Assembly (NCBI GenBank): GCA_963747515.1 | Contig: CAVVFN010000005.1 | Coordinates: 372,001-436,000, forward strand | Length of the DNA: 64,000 bases | From: Mariniphaga sp963747515 | GTDB taxonomy: Bacteria > Bacteroidota > Bacteroidia > Bacteroidales > Prolixibacteraceae | Direction of reading: 5' to 3' | Shown: piece after piece, positions 26,827 to 36,086 of the stretch | How positions within the stretch are numbered: the stretch's first letter is position 1 | Layout: every line of letters begins with the position of its first letter | Translations under genes and position numbers: made by a program | Notes under the pieces: generated by a model | What the model saw: only the letters and a program-made list of their open reading frames with translations | What the model was told of the DNA's origin: nothing | The model's database searches: none

Positions 26827-27162
26827 AATTTCAGTTGTTATTAATTTAAAGTTCTTTTATTTTTAAGCAATAGTGTATGCATTTTCATTTCAGGTCAGTA
26901 TTTCAGCAGAAGAATATTCCAAAGATATTTCTTTTTCCAGAATGCGGGTACACTCATTCCGGAAAAGTTCGGCATAATTTACCGGGCTCCTTCTATTTCA
27001 AGGAATTCTGAGAGCGATGATTATTCTAATCGAGGAGGCGGATTCTCATGATGAAATATGATCTTTTATAAACGGATTTTTAATGCTGAGAATTGAACGG
27101 AAGGCTGAGCTGAAGTGCAGAATGAAGGAAAATTTTGATTATCAAGGGTTCAGATGCAGCGA
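26827..27162. other. Intergenic region with a short coding remnant
   Basis: On the minus strand, 26890-27000 reads RRSPVNYAELFRNECTRILE and then KEISLEYSSAEILT before a stop. It looks like the end of a lost gene, but I cannot assign a family. The rest shows nothing recognisable. Confidence 0.3.
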
Positions 27163-27684
27163 CTAATTATTCTTGCTCATTTTTTGCAAAAAATCATCAA
27201 GGATAAGGTTAGGACGAACATACTTCCGGTTTAAAGATTTTGCGTTAAACATGCAATTAAAATGAATATCATCTATCAGTTCATATTCAATGTCATCAGT
27301 CGATTCAGCCAGAGCCAGATGGTATTCAATATTGTATTTCAGGTTGTTCATATGCCCAAGCTGGCTTCTGCTGTCGGTTGTAAAAATATCAGGTTCAGAA
27401 TGAATACGAAACAAAGGTTCGAGTATTTGGTACCCATGCCTTTTCAGAAGTGAAGAAATCCGCCCGGGCAACAGGGGAAGCGCCTTATTAAGCGATTTTC
27501 CGGGAACAACTACAGTTAACAATGTTGGATGGTGAAGAAAATGAATGGCCAGCTTTCCCGGCCTGTTCATGGAAACCAGGGATGCAAACCATTCGCCCGG
27601 CAATTCATAACCTGAAGGATTGGGATCCTTGGTCGCTTTTATGCCGGCAATGTTAAGCAGCTTTTTTGTTGCCTTTATTTTCAT
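27163..27684 (-). CDS. DUF6933-like protein
   Basis: From MKIKATKKLLNIAGIKATKD the 173-residue protein continues with LPGEWFASLVSMNRPGKLAI and HFLHHPTLLTVVVPGKSLNK, a pattern I associate with the DUF6933 domain. It ends in a region rich in Asn, His and Tyr (NLKYNIEYHLALAES). Function unknown; no partner gene. A start three codons upstream is possible. Confidence 0.6.
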   Translation of the reverse strand: MKIKATKKLLNIAGIKATKDPNPSGYELPGEWFASLVSMNRPGKLAIHFLHHPTLLTVVVPGKSLNKALPLLPGRISSLLKRHGYQILEPLFRIHSEPDIFTTDSRSQLGHMNNLKYNIEYHLALAESTDDIEYELIDDIHFNCMFNAKSLNRKYVRPNLILDDFLQKMSKNN

Positions 27685-27738
27685 AATGTGCATCGTTATT
27701 TATTTACACGCATTTTATTGGTGTACTGTTTTTATTAT

Positions 27739-29010
27739 TTAATTGAACATGCTTACAAATAAAACAACATTTAAAAGAGTTACTATTCCACCTATTAAAT
27801 AAAGAAGAATTTTAGAAAAATTTGAATTTTTATATTTACCCATCACTTTACCTGAAGATGTAAGATATACCTGTAAAAAAATAGTAAATGGCAATTGAAT
27901 ACTCAGGCACATTTGAGAAATAATAAGTCCGTTAAAGGGATTTGAAATTAAAAAGATTATACCAAGCCCTACCACCAATGAAATTGCAACGCCTAAACGT
28001 GAATGATTATCTTTAATATCATACGGTTCTTTAAACATTCCTGAAAAAATAGAACCGGCTGCCATGCCAGAGGTAATTGTAGAAGCAATACCAGCAAATA
28101 AAAGAGCAACCGCAAAAACAATTGCTGCATGATTACCTAATAAGGGGCTTAACAATTGATTGGCTTGCTCAAGTTCGGTAACCTGCTTTTTTGTGGCAAA
28201 AAAAGCAGCTGCTGCCAGAAGGATCATAGCACTATTGATAGCCCACCCCACCAACATAGAAAAAAGTGTGTCCAAAAATTCGTAATTCAATTGTTTCTTA
28301 ATAATCTTATCGTTTTCCAGGTTCCATTGGCGGCTTTGGATAATCTCTGAATGCAGAAACAGGTTGTGGGGCATCACCACAGCGCCCAAAACACTCATAA
28401 TAACAACCATAGAACCTTTAGGAAAGGATGGTGTAACCCATCCAACCACAGCAGAATTCCAATCAATATCAACAAGCGAAAGCTCATATAAAAAGGATAA
28501 GCCAATAACAGAAACAAAGGCAATAATCCATTTTTCCATCATTCGATAAGAATTGGTATACAACATAATCATTACAAATACGGCAACAAGTATTGATCCC
28601 GCTCTGACGGGAATATCGAATAATATATTAAGAGCAATAGCACCACCTAAAATTTCGGCTAAAGAGGTTGAAACAGATGCAAGCATAGCTGATGACAGTA
28701 TAACTTTGGAGTAGGAAGGCTTAAGATAAATAGTAGCTGCTTCAGACAGGCAAAGTCCGGTAGCAATCCCTAAATGTGCTACATTATGTTGCAGTAAAAT
28801 TAGCATTACAGTCGATAAGGTAACCATCCAAAGCAGCGCATATCCGTAATCGGCCCCGGCAGCCAGATTTGAAGCCCAGTTACCCGGATCAATAAAGCCA
28901 ACAGTTACTAAAAGACCCGGGCCAATAAATTTAAAAATATCCAGGCCTCCATATTTTGGTCTATAGCCCTTCTTATCAATATTTCTTAAAAATTTAAACA
29001 TTTTATTCAA
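27739..29010 (-). CDS. mntH: Nramp-family divalent metal transporter
   Basis: The 423-residue protein has about eleven transmembrane helices. The metal-binding motifs are conserved: GFIDPGNWASNLAAG in helix 1 (DPGN) and GAVVMPHNLFLHSE in helix 6 (MPH). Such transporters import Mn2+ or Fe2+ with protons. The gene lies alone between two oppositely spaced intergenic regions. No MntR-type site could be recognised. Confidence 0.92.
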   Translation of the reverse strand: MNKMFKFLRNIDKKGYRPKYGGLDIFKFIGPGLLVTVGFIDPGNWASNLAAGADYGYALLWMVTLSTVMLILLQHNVAHLGIATGLCLSEAATIYLKPSYSKVILSSAMLASVSTSLAEILGGAIALNILFDIPVRAGSILVAVFVMIMLYTNSYRMMEKWIIAFVSVIGLSFLYELSLVDIDWNSAVVGWVTPSFPKGSMVVIMSVLGAVVMPHNLFLHSEIIQSRQWNLENDKIIKKQLNYEFLDTLFSMLVGWAINSAMILLAAAAFFATKKQVTELEQANQLLSPLLGNHAAIVFAVALLFAGIASTITSGMAAGSIFSGMFKEPYDIKDNHSRLGVAISLVVGLGIIFLISNPFNGLIISQMCLSIQLPFTIFLQVYLTSSGKVMGKYKNSNFSKILLYLIGGIVTLLNVVLFVSMFN

Positions 29011-29087
29011 TTTTCAGCCACAAAAACGCGCAACCGCTGAAACGCGCATGCAAAACTATGTTGGCGCAGTAATATTTTTTTAAAGAT

Positions 29088-29711
29088 CTAATTTAAGCTT
29101 TGCTTCAAATATTTATCACTATTTTCTTTGAAATCTTTCAGGTTAATAATTTTGCCATAACCGCCGTCAGTAATGATAGTAAGAATAGTGGTTTGAACAT
29201 CTTCAGCCTTTACTGTTTTATCTTTAAACTTAACATCCCTTGTAGCACATGCATCCTGAATAACGATACATTCAAAACCAAAGTCATGTGCTGCCCGAAT
29301 GGCTGCTTCTACACACATTTGTGTCTGCATGCCTATAATCACCAGACGGCTAATATTGTTACCTTTCAAATATTCCAACAGATCCGTTCTTTGAAAGCTA
29401 TTAATTTCTTCTTTAGTAACCACTTTCTCATTTGAAATGGGTTCAACATTTTTATGTATTTCAAATCCCTTATCTGCTTTATGACGAACATGCACTACTA
29501 ATTGATTCTTTTCTCTAAAGATATCAAGAACTTCTTTAGCCTTTAAACTTGCTGGCACAGCATTAACCAATCCGGCTCCTTCTCCGGGAAAATAAAAATT
29601 TTGAATATCGACAATCAACAAAGCTGTTCTGATATTATCATCTTTTTGCTGCGCAATTGCTGAAAACTGGAAAATGATAAGTGTTAAAACGAATCCGGAT
29701 ATTCTTTTCAT
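29088..29711 (-). CDS. Secreted isochorismatase-family cysteine hydrolase
   Basis: The 207-residue protein starts with a signal peptide (MKRISGFVLTLIIFQFSAIA, cleavage after AQQ). The fold shows ALLIVDIQNFYF with the catalytic Asp, a basic residue in VVHVRHKADKGF and the nucleophile in GMQTQMCVEAAIRAA. Members hydrolyse amides or vinyl ethers; periplasmic forms are often annotated as nicotinamidase-like. The specific substrate is unknown. Confidence 0.88.
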   Translation of the reverse strand: MKRISGFVLTLIIFQFSAIAQQKDDNIRTALLIVDIQNFYFPGEGAGLVNAVPASLKAKEVLDIFREKNQLVVHVRHKADKGFEIHKNVEPISNEKVVTKEEINSFQRTDLLEYLKGNNISRLVIIGMQTQMCVEAAIRAAHDFGFECIVIQDACATRDVKFKDKTVKAEDVQTTILTIITDGGYGKIINLKDFKENSDKYLKQSLN

Positions 29712-29960
29712 AATCTTAAATTATTTTAGTCAAATGTAATCTAATAAGAGGTCTACTCAATATTACGACACGTCATCATCCGCAAAAAAATCATTACTAT
29801 AGAATTAAAATTATGTGCTGATTTTGTATATGAAGATACAAATTTCACCCATTTCCCTTTACATATCATTCCTCTAACTGATTCTCAATCCAGGATAACC
29901 AGCCGGATATCGTTGAAGCCCTTCTGAAAAATGTGGAGTCAGAGAAGGTCATTTTTCGAT

Positions 29961-30800
29961 TTAATCATAGTTTTTTATCAGAACTTCATCTATCTCTCCG
30001 CGATCAGCACCGTTGGAATTCACTGCACGGTTTGCCTTAACCGTAACTATTTTATAATTTTGATACTGTTCTTTTATTAAAGGAGCCGATGAATTGGACA
30101 ACAAAAACTTTACACCTTTAGAATCCAAAACATCACACGCCTCCCGCAAACTTATCTGGTCGGAACTGTTCCATCCACCCTGTACATAACCTGTAAAATT
30201 GGAACTTTCGGAAATGGGATGATAGGGGGGATCAATGTAAACAAATGAATGTTCATCTGCCTGATTCAATACTTTCGTATAATCTTCATTGTTGATGCTG
30301 ATGTTTCCTGAATTAAGGTATCTGCTGACTGCTTTAATAACAGGTTCATTAACAATATTAGGATTCTTGTATTTACCAAAAGGCACGTTGAACTCACCTG
30401 CATTGTTCACTCTATACAATCCGTTATAACAGGTTTTATTCAGATAAATAACCCTCGATGCCCGCTGAACGGGTGTCAGTTGTTTAAAGGCATCTGTCCT
30501 GTCAAGGGCCCGGATTTCATAAAAATAACCAGCGTCATTTACATGCTTTTTAAGATCAGCAATAAGTTCCTCGGGAAATTTTTTAATGACCTGGTAAACA
30601 TTGATAAGCTCTTCGTTCGAATCGTTTATTGCTGCATTTTTGGGCTGCAAATTAAAAAAAACAGCCCCTCCCCCCACAAACGGTTCAATGTACCGGTAAT
30701 CTTTAATTTTCTTAGGCAACTGTTCAGCAATTGAAACCATTAGCTGTCGTTTTCCCCCGACCCACTTCACAAACGGCAATACTAAATTTTTGGCTTTCAA
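29961..30800 (-). CDS. dam: Dam-type DNA adenine methyltransferase
   Basis: The 279-residue enzyme has the D12-class order: KWVGGKRQL at 12-20 (SAM loop region), YIEPFVGGGAVFF at about 37-49 (motif I), a central NKTCYNGLYR block and the catalytic DPPY at 190-193. It methylates adenine N6, probably at GATC by family. No restriction endonuclease is next to it, so it is an orphan methylase. It borders the left end of array block 2, and a truncated copy lies on the other side of that block. Confidence 0.92.
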   Translation of the reverse strand: MKAKNLVLPFVKWVGGKRQLMVSIAEQLPKKIKDYRYIEPFVGGGAVFFNLQPKNAAINDSNEELINVYQVIKKFPEELIADLKKHVNDAGYFYEIRALDRTDAFKQLTPVQRASRVIYLNKTCYNGLYRVNNAGEFNVPFGKYKNPNIVNEPVIKAVSRYLNSGNISINNEDYTKVLNQADEHSFVYIDPPYHPISESSNFTGYVQGGWNSSDQISLREACDVLDSKGVKFLLSNSSAPLIKEQYQNYKIVTVKANRAVNSNGADRGEIDEVLIKNYD

Positions 30801-30940
30801 TATCTTAAGTATTCTCTGCTACAATATATATTATCCAGCAAGATAATAATTCTTTTCCGGAAGAAGGCCGCTCCGGTTTATCAAGAAATTAACAAGATGA
30901 AGTCATCGATAAAAATAACTTATATCCAATAATTTGGCCA

Positions 30941-30975
30941 ATACCGCCCGGAAATTTGCACCATGTTGAACCAAA
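30941..30975 (-). repeat. attC half-site at left end of array block 2
   Basis: ACCGCCCGGAAATTTGCACC and ATGTTGAACC resemble the right halves of sites 10 and 11 (CCGGGCTGAAATTTGCAC, ATGTT). No left arm is seen. The cassette opened here has no ORF before element A copy 3. Confidence 0.5.
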
Positions 30976-31060
30976 TCCCTGCAGGCTAGCTCCAATTAAA
31001 TACTTTCCTGGCAATCCTACCAATAAAATCAAAATTCTTGTCAAATCCTTTTCATAATCT

Positions 31061-31124
31061 GACCGGGATGTAGTCCAACGCGCACTCATCGATATGCGCT
31101 GCGCACCGCTAAGAGTCCCATTTA
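31061..31124 (-). repeat. Element A, copy 3 (long form)
   Basis: ACCGGGATGTAGTCCAACGC and GCACTCATCGATATGCGCTG are followed by CGCACCGCTAAGAGTCCCAT and TTA. The next base begins a cassette (TTAGCC). This form and the copy at 32286-32347 share an extra GGGATGTAGTCC part. Confidence 0.65.
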
Positions 31125-31139
31125 TTAGCCTTAGTTTTT

Positions 31140-32234
31140 CTAATTTTCAGTGATGAATTTACCTCTAATTACATTGAATGAATCATTTTCTTTTCGTCCT
31201 GTAAATATCAAGGAGAAGCTTTTCCCATCTTCACTTAGCCATTTATTTGAAAAATTCCAGTAAAATGCATTCAAAGGTATAAATCCTTTTCCCCAGGATT
31301 TGTCATAAAGAACAGTAGTCCATGGACCCCAAGGTTCAGGAGCATCAAAAATGCCAATGTTTCCCCGATGGGTTTCGGTATGTTCTGTTGTCAAAAAATA
31401 TCTTTCAAGTTTAGAGTTATAGCTCACATTGATGCACCATCCAACGCCATCCGGATTTTCAAAAACTGGATGTCGTTGGCTTATTTGTTTTACCCATATC
31501 GGTTTATCTCTTTTGGTGCCACTAAAAAATGAATATGCATTATGAATTAGGATTGAGTCTTTATGAACTCTCGCTAAATCGATGAGTCCCGGTTTTTGAC
31601 AATTTAACCAATCTACTTTGTCTTCATAATTATCAGGTCCTTCATAAGATTGAAATCGGATCAGATACATATAAACAAAATCGTCTTTAGCATTTTCATA
31701 ATTTTTATCGTAGTTACATATAGTTGGCATCATAATCCCTTCTTCTCTGGTAAAAGACCAATTTGCAAACTCCCATGTTGCACCGTGATTTTTCGAATAC
31801 GCAATCCTGGTTTGATTGAATTGGTCTTTTTGGGTTTGAAACATACCACACCACATATACAGGATTCCATGGATACAAATTATACCATAACTTTTGGCTA
31901 TTGTATTATGGTCGTTTTCGCCATTATGTCCTCCCCACACATTAAATCCTTTAAAATCTTGCCAATCTCCTTCAATACGTGCAATTCCAATACTAGACCG
32001 TCCAAGACTGTTGGTTCCTCCAAAACCACCACCATCTCCCCAAACGGAATATTGATTGTTGTCATCTGCCCATGTAACCGGCCAATTATCGCTGCCAGGA
32101 GCCAGACTCACGTGAGTGGACCAATCAAACTCAATTTCTTTAATAATTGAACTTTCAGCATAAGGTATGCCTTGAGAAAACGCTAATGAAGCCTCTGCAA
32201 TTATTGCTAAAATTACAATCAATTTTGTTCTCAT
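31140..32234 (-). CDS. Secreted beta-propeller-like protein (DUF4185/glycosidase-like)
   Basis: The 364-residue protein starts with a signal peptide (MRTKLIVILAIIAEASLAFS). The mature part has WSTHVSLAPGSDNWPVTWAD, repeated aspartate-box-like and aromatic segments (TRIAYSKNHGATWEF), and FIPLNAFYWNFSNKWLSEDG with SLIFTGRKEND near the end, as in sialidase or DUF4185-like five-blade propellers. A carbohydrate-related role is inferred. It is alone in a cassette whose right end (TGCTAAC) only partly matches the TTAGCC start. Confidence 0.6.
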   Translation of the reverse strand: MRTKLIVILAIIAEASLAFSQGIPYAESSIIKEIEFDWSTHVSLAPGSDNWPVTWADDNNQYSVWGDGGGFGGTNSLGRSSIGIARIEGDWQDFKGFNVWGGHNGENDHNTIAKSYGIICIHGILYMWCGMFQTQKDQFNQTRIAYSKNHGATWEFANWSFTREEGIMMPTICNYDKNYENAKDDFVYMYLIRFQSYEGPDNYEDKVDWLNCQKPGLIDLARVHKDSILIHNAYSFFSGTKRDKPIWVKQISQRHPVFENPDGVGWCINVSYNSKLERYFLTTEHTETHRGNIGIFDAPEPWGPWTTVLYDKSWGKGFIPLNAFYWNFSNKWLSEDGKSFSLIFTGRKENDSFNVIRGKFITEN

Positions 32235-32256
32235 TGTATAATTTTTATATTCAAAT

Positions 32257-32356
32257 TAATGCTAACGGTGGTACATTTTGCGGAGCGGGATGTAGTCCGA
32301 CACGCACTCATCGCCAGGCGCTGCACGCCGCTCAGAGTTCCTATTTATTGGCAAAC
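32257..32356 (-). repeat. attC-like site 16 (hybrid)
   Basis: The left arm AATGCTAACGGTGGTACATT and TTGCGGAGCGGG is like sites 3, 4 and 14, but where the complementary right arm should be there is element A. The next cassette begins TTGGCAAACG. Confidence 0.7.
32286..32347 (-). repeat. Element A, copy 4 (long form)
   Basis: GCGGGATGTAGTCCGACACG and CACTCATCGCCAGGCGCTGC are followed by ACGCCGCTCAGAGTTCCTAT and TTA, ending exactly at a cassette start. It contains the hairpin GGCGC...GCC. Confidence 0.7.
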
Positions 32357-32361
32357 GTTTT

Positions 32362-33015
32362 TTAATTCTTATTTATATATCCAAGTTTTATTAAATCATT
32401 TCTGTCTCTTGTCAAATAGGTTTTCCCATTTAAAATTAGATAAATATTATCGCAGATATCAATAATATGTTCGTACAAATGGTCAGTAATAATTATTCCT
32501 TTATTTTTTTTCTCTTCCGAAATGATTTTTTTTATCGTGTCAACATGCACTGGCATTACCTGTGAAAATGGTTCGTCCAGCATACAAAATTTTGTTTTCG
32601 ATGCAAGAATTGAATAAATTTCTAATATCCTGATTTCTCCGCCTGATAAAGTTTTTACTTTAGAATTGTAATATTTTTTAAATTCAGGAAAATATTCGAT
32701 AAACCGCGAGAAATCTAAATTGAAGTCCTTAAAAATTCTTTTTGTTTTTAAGTATTTAGGAATGAAGTTAAATTGTGGTAAATATCTTAAAGTTTCCGGT
32801 TTTGTATCAAAAATTGCTCTTCCGTCCAGCCTAATTGATTTATTTGTTGTTTGAAGTTCTCCGAAAATTATCTTCATTAAGCATGATTTTCCAGTTCCAT
32901 TGCGACCGAGAATTCCAGTCGTTTTTCCGGTTTCAGTTTTAAGAAAAACATCTTGGAGTACTCTTTTTGTGTCAAATTCAAGAATTACACTATCAACTTC
33001 CAGGCTGTGTTTCAT
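32362..33015 (-). CDS. ABC transporter ATP-binding protein
   Basis: The 217-residue ATPase has Walker A GILGRNGTGKSCLMK at about 36-50, signature LSGGEIRILEIYS at about 120-132, Walker B KFCMLDEPFSQV and the switch His in IIITDHLYEHI. It is a stand-alone ATPase subunit. The downstream part of the previous gene (32993-33322) overlaps its start by 23 bases and encodes a small membrane protein, likely its partner. The substrate is unknown. Confidence 0.85.
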   Translation of the reverse strand: MKHSLEVDSVILEFDTKRVLQDVFLKTETGKTTGILGRNGTGKSCLMKIIFGELQTTNKSIRLDGRAIFDTKPETLRYLPQFNFIPKYLKTKRIFKDFNLDFSRFIEYFPEFKKYYNSKVKTLSGGEIRILEIYSILASKTKFCMLDEPFSQVMPVHVDTIKKIISEEKKNKGIIITDHLYEHIIDICDNIYLILNGKTYLTRDRNDLIKLGYINKN

Positions 33016-33322
33016 GAAGATTTGAGGCTAAAATTATTATTGAAATTAGAAAAAATAAAAAGTCAAAAGTTAGTGTTGGAATCCATAATTTAAGTCTTGA
33101 CAGACCTAGATTTTTATAGTAGTAAATTTCATTCTTTTTATAAACGTTTGTTGAATAAACAATTACTGCAAGTGTGAAAATTTTAAACAAAAATAAGACT
33201 TGAATCAAATGAATTCCGTTTTTACCAAAACTATAAATAAGTCCAAGGCATACAAAAGTTATCATGAAACTTAAAAATGCGAATGATTTATAAAATATCA
33301 GTATGAGTCGTATAGTTTTCAT
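32993..33322 (-). CDS. Small polytopic membrane protein next to ABC ATPase
   Basis: The 109-residue protein has three hydrophobic segments: SFAFLSFMITFVCLGLIY, VLFLFKIFTLAVIVYS and TLTFDFLFFLISIIILAS. Between them, KKNEIYYYKNLGLSRLKLWI looks like a coupling loop for the ATPase. The overlap with the ATPase start supports co-translation. It probably forms the membrane part of a small ABC complex. Confidence 0.65.
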   Translation of the reverse strand: MKTIRLILIFYKSFAFLSFMITFVCLGLIYSFGKNGIHLIQVLFLFKIFTLAVIVYSTNVYKKNEIYYYKNLGLSRLKLWIPTLTFDFLFFLISIIILASNLHETQPGS

Positions 33323-33348
33323 TTTTAAATGTTTGGTTAGGTATGTTG

Positions 33349-34377
33349 TTAATCTTTAAGCAGTTCATTTAATGCAAATTTTGTTAACATTTCATGATTA
33401 CCTTCAAATATTATTAAACTTAAATTTCCAAATTCCTTTTTTAAATAAATTTCCCTATCAGCAATATTCCCAAATTCTCCTAATGGTTCTCGTTTTTCAA
33501 GCAACCTTAATTTCTCGGAAATCGATACATATTTTAAAGTATCAGATACTGACATATCAGTTAACAGTTTATTGTAAAAATTCATTGAATGTGTAATCGG
33601 AACACTTCCTTGTATTCCATCATATATACCAGCATAGATAGTCAGTTTTGAATTTTCTAATTTTTCTACTGGCGTATTCCAATAAATTGGTGATTTCTGT
33701 TTTGCGTTTTCAATGTTTAGTCCATTTTCAGAACCCGTGCAAACAAGTATATTTTCAGCGTATTTGTTGTTTCTAATTTTACTTTCATTATACCAGGCAA
33801 TTAAGTCTGAAATTGAAGCCCAGGCTGAAAACTTTTTAATGTTATGTTTTGATTTCATAAAAGTGCTTAATGTCGCATAGCCACCGCCGCTAACACCAAT
33901 AACATATATTTTATTTGTGTCGACATTTGAGTTTTTAATTGCATATGTTATTGCATCGTCAATGTCTGATAATGCAAGTTCACTGCAACAAGCATTTATT
34001 GTCCAATTTGCTCCACGAAAATCAGGATGGATGTAGTTCAGATCTCTTTGTTTGCATATGTCAGCTAAATCATCATTTTGGTTGTAATAGCCGCTCCAGG
34101 TATGCAAACTAACTATCAAAGGCTTTGGTTCATCTGATTTTGATTTATAGAAATAGGATTTCTGCAAACTATTGTCCTTACTCGATTTGATTTCAACTAT
34201 TTCAAATTCTTTGCTCCATTCAGTTTGTCGTGTGTCGTCAAATTTCATATAGGTTTCAACAAATGGTTTTTTAATCGAAGACCAAGTTGTTTTATTTGAT
34301 CTCAGAAAAATCCCTAATGCTATCCCGATGAATAGAATCAGGATAACAAATGTCAATTTTAATGGTCTGTTTTTCAT
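33349..34377 (-). CDS. Membrane-anchored alpha/beta hydrolase (prolyl oligopeptidase-like)
   Basis: The 342-residue protein starts with a signal anchor (LTFVILILFIGIALGIFLRS). The hydrolase fold shows PLIVSLHTWSG (oxyanion region), YVIGVSGGGYATLSTF with the nucleophile serine in GxSGG, and GNHEM near the C-terminus with the catalytic His. It resembles acyl-peptide or prolyl peptidase-like esterases. It shares the cassette with the ABC pair. Substrate unknown. Confidence 0.75.
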   Translation of the reverse strand: MKNRPLKLTFVILILFIGIALGIFLRSNKTTWSSIKKPFVETYMKFDDTRQTEWSKEFEIVEIKSSKDNSLQKSYFYKSKSDEPKPLIVSLHTWSGYYNQNDDLADICKQRDLNYIHPDFRGANWTINACCSELALSDIDDAITYAIKNSNVDTNKIYVIGVSGGGYATLSTFMKSKHNIKKFSAWASISDLIAWYNESKIRNNKYAENILVCTGSENGLNIENAKQKSPIYWNTPVEKLENSKLTIYAGIYDGIQGSVPITHSMNFYNKLLTDMSVSDTLKYVSISEKLRLLEKREPLGEFGNIADREIYLKKEFGNLSLIIFEGNHEMLTKFALNELLKD

Positions 34378-34398
34378 TGTCCTGTGTCGTTTTTACAA

Positions 34399-35538
34399 TT
34401 ACCGCGTGTTACCAGCTGGCATTCCTATCAGTTCGTAATTTGTACTTCTTCCTCCTGCTGCTTCTTTTTGCAATATTCCTTTCTCAATCAAGTCGTTAAT
34501 ATCTCTAACTGCAGAATCTTTAGAACATTTTGCAATTTTAGCCCATTTTGAAGATGTTAATTTGCCGTCAAATCCATCCATTAACTTATTTAACAGTTTT
34601 CTCTGTCGGTCATTTATTGCAGTTTCTATGTGTTTTTTCCAAAATTCTGCTTTGAATAAAACTCTTGTCAAAACAGAATCAGTTGATTTTAAAGCATTAA
34701 TCAAACAGTTTAGAAACCAAACAATCCATTCGGTAATATCCAAATCGCCTTTTTGAGTTTTTTCCAAAATCTCATAGTACTGTTTTCTTTCTATTCTAAT
34801 CTGTGCTGACATACTATAAAACCTCTGGTTACTCTTGTCAGACTGGGCAAGAAGCATATCTGTCAATGCTCTTGTTATTCGACCATTTCCATCTTCAAAG
34901 GGGTGAATTGTCACAAACCATAAGTGAGCAATAGCAGCTTTGATTACAAAGTCAATTTCACTGTTGTTGAACCAATCAATAAATCGGGTCATTTCTTTTT
35001 CCACTGATTCAGAATCAGGAGCTTGAAAATGAACTTTTTCTTTTCCCATTGCTCCAGAAACAACCTGCATTGGTCTCGTTGTCTCTTTTCTCCAGTCTGC
35101 AACTGTAATCTTATACATTCCACTTCGACCTGTGGGAAATAAAGCTGCATGCCAATCAAAAAGCCTCTCTGCTGTCAATGGGTCAAAGCATTTTTGAGTT
35201 GCGTCAAGCATCATTTCAACTACTCCTTCTACATTCCTGTCAGATTCAACTGCTCCCGCTATTTCCATTCCTAATCTACGTGCAATTGATGTACGCACTT
35301 GGTCAGGATTAAGAAATTCCCCCTCAATCTCAGATGATTTTAATACATCAAGAGTCAACGTATCAAGCAAAGCCTCATTTCTTAAATCAAAACCTAATGT
35401 TTCCATCTTTCCAATAAGTCGACCCTGTAAATTTCTTGCCTCACTCAATAAACCTAAGAAATCATTACTGTTCCAGGTAAATTTTGGCCAGTTTTCTTTT
35501 TGATGTATAAAAGCTTTCATTCTATGCATAATTTGCAA
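34399..35538 (-). CDS. Fic-family protein with DUF4172 N-terminus
   Basis: The 379-residue protein begins FIHQKENWPKFTWNSNDFLG, the DUF4172 signature. The inhibitory motif SSEIEGE is at 68-74 and the catalytic loop HPFEDGNGRITR at 212-223 with all canonical residues. A C-terminal winged-helix-like segment (LTSSKWAKIAKCSKDSAVRD) follows. It is predicted to AMPylate a protein and be self-inhibited. The cassette begins at TTACCAGC (34409) and closes with GCTGGTAAC at 35631; the last codons and stop of the gene lie in or beyond the cassette boundary. Confidence 0.9.
   Translation of the reverse strand: MQIMHRMKAFIHQKENWPKFTWNSNDFLGLLSEARNLQGRLIGKMETLGFDLRNEALLDTLTLDVLKSSEIEGEFLNPDQVRTSIARRLGMEIAGAVESDRNVEGVVEMMLDATQKCFDPLTAERLFDWHAALFPTGRSGMYKITVADWRKETTRPMQVVSGAMGKEKVHFQAPDSESVEKEMTRFIDWFNNSEIDFVIKAAIAHLWFVTIHPFEDGNGRITRALTDMLLAQSDKSNQRFYSMSAQIRIERKQYYEILEKTQKGDLDITEWIVWFLNCLINALKSTDSVLTRVLFKAEFWKKHIETAINDRQRKLLNKLMDGFDGKLTSSKWAKIAKCSKDSAVRDINDLIEKGILQKEAAGGRSTNYELIGMPAGNTR
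34408..34416 (-). repeat. attC right-end remnant between two cassettes
   Basis: GTTACCAGC is complementary to GCTGGTAAC at 35631-35639 and so marks a cassette start, but the rest of the attC site (34378-34407) is reduced to about 30 bases without arms. The Fic gene reads through it. Confidence 0.5.
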
Positions 35539-35629
35539 CGAAAGTAACCTTTATTCGTCGCAAATCAAAATTAATCGTTGCTTTTATTGCGTCAAATACC
35601 ACGATTATTCATTGCACGGTCGGCTTGCT

Positions 35630-36079
35630 TGCTGGTAACGATTGGCAGTCGAGTAGGAGAAGGGGACAACACTAATTTTCACTCCGTCACTTACTCCGTA
35701 GCTTTTGACTGGATATGGCCACTTCTCGACTCCTCTTCAGCGGTTACTGTTAATTCATCTCCTTTATCTCTACCTGATCTGCTCATGACATAGTCTTTTC
35801 CTAATCGCTCAGCACCATGCCTCTTAAACACAGCACCTTCAGGTGGTTTATAACCCCTCCTGGAAGACGACACCGGTGGTTCTACCTTACAACTGGTATC
35901 CACCATCTTAATTACAGCATGCAATGAACTTTGTTTGCCGAATCATTGCTTCCCGGCACACTAAGTAGAGTGACCACCAACCTTGAACTTGAATAGAATG
36001 AAATTACTAAAATTTCAGGAAATAAACTCCTTATGATTAATAAACCGTGGCTATGACACTTACACATTGTTGTGGGTAT
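35630..36079 (-). repeat. attC-like site 17, with deleted intron inside
   Basis: Left end TGCTGGTAAC, right end GTTGTGGGTA. After removing 35648-35961, TAAGTAGAGTGACCACC faces GTGGCTATGACACTTACAC, a plausible stem. The right end is complementary to TACCCCCAAC at 36956-36965 with one difference. Confidence 0.7.
35648..35961 (-). mobile_element. Internally deleted group IIC intron 5
   Basis: The remnant keeps the 5' end GTGTGCCGGG (at 35961) with about 295 bases of domain I and the last 18 bases CCCCTTCTCCTACTCGAC. The RT gene, domain V and most of domain VI are deleted. Both ends still sit at the same place in the attC-like site as in the full introns. Confidence 0.8.
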
Positions 36080-36086
36080 GTGCCTT

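Noticed and set aside
30889..31089. 66-codon minus-strand frame between dam and the first cassette of block 2
   Set aside because: It spans an attC half-site and part of element A, and its composition is not coding-like.
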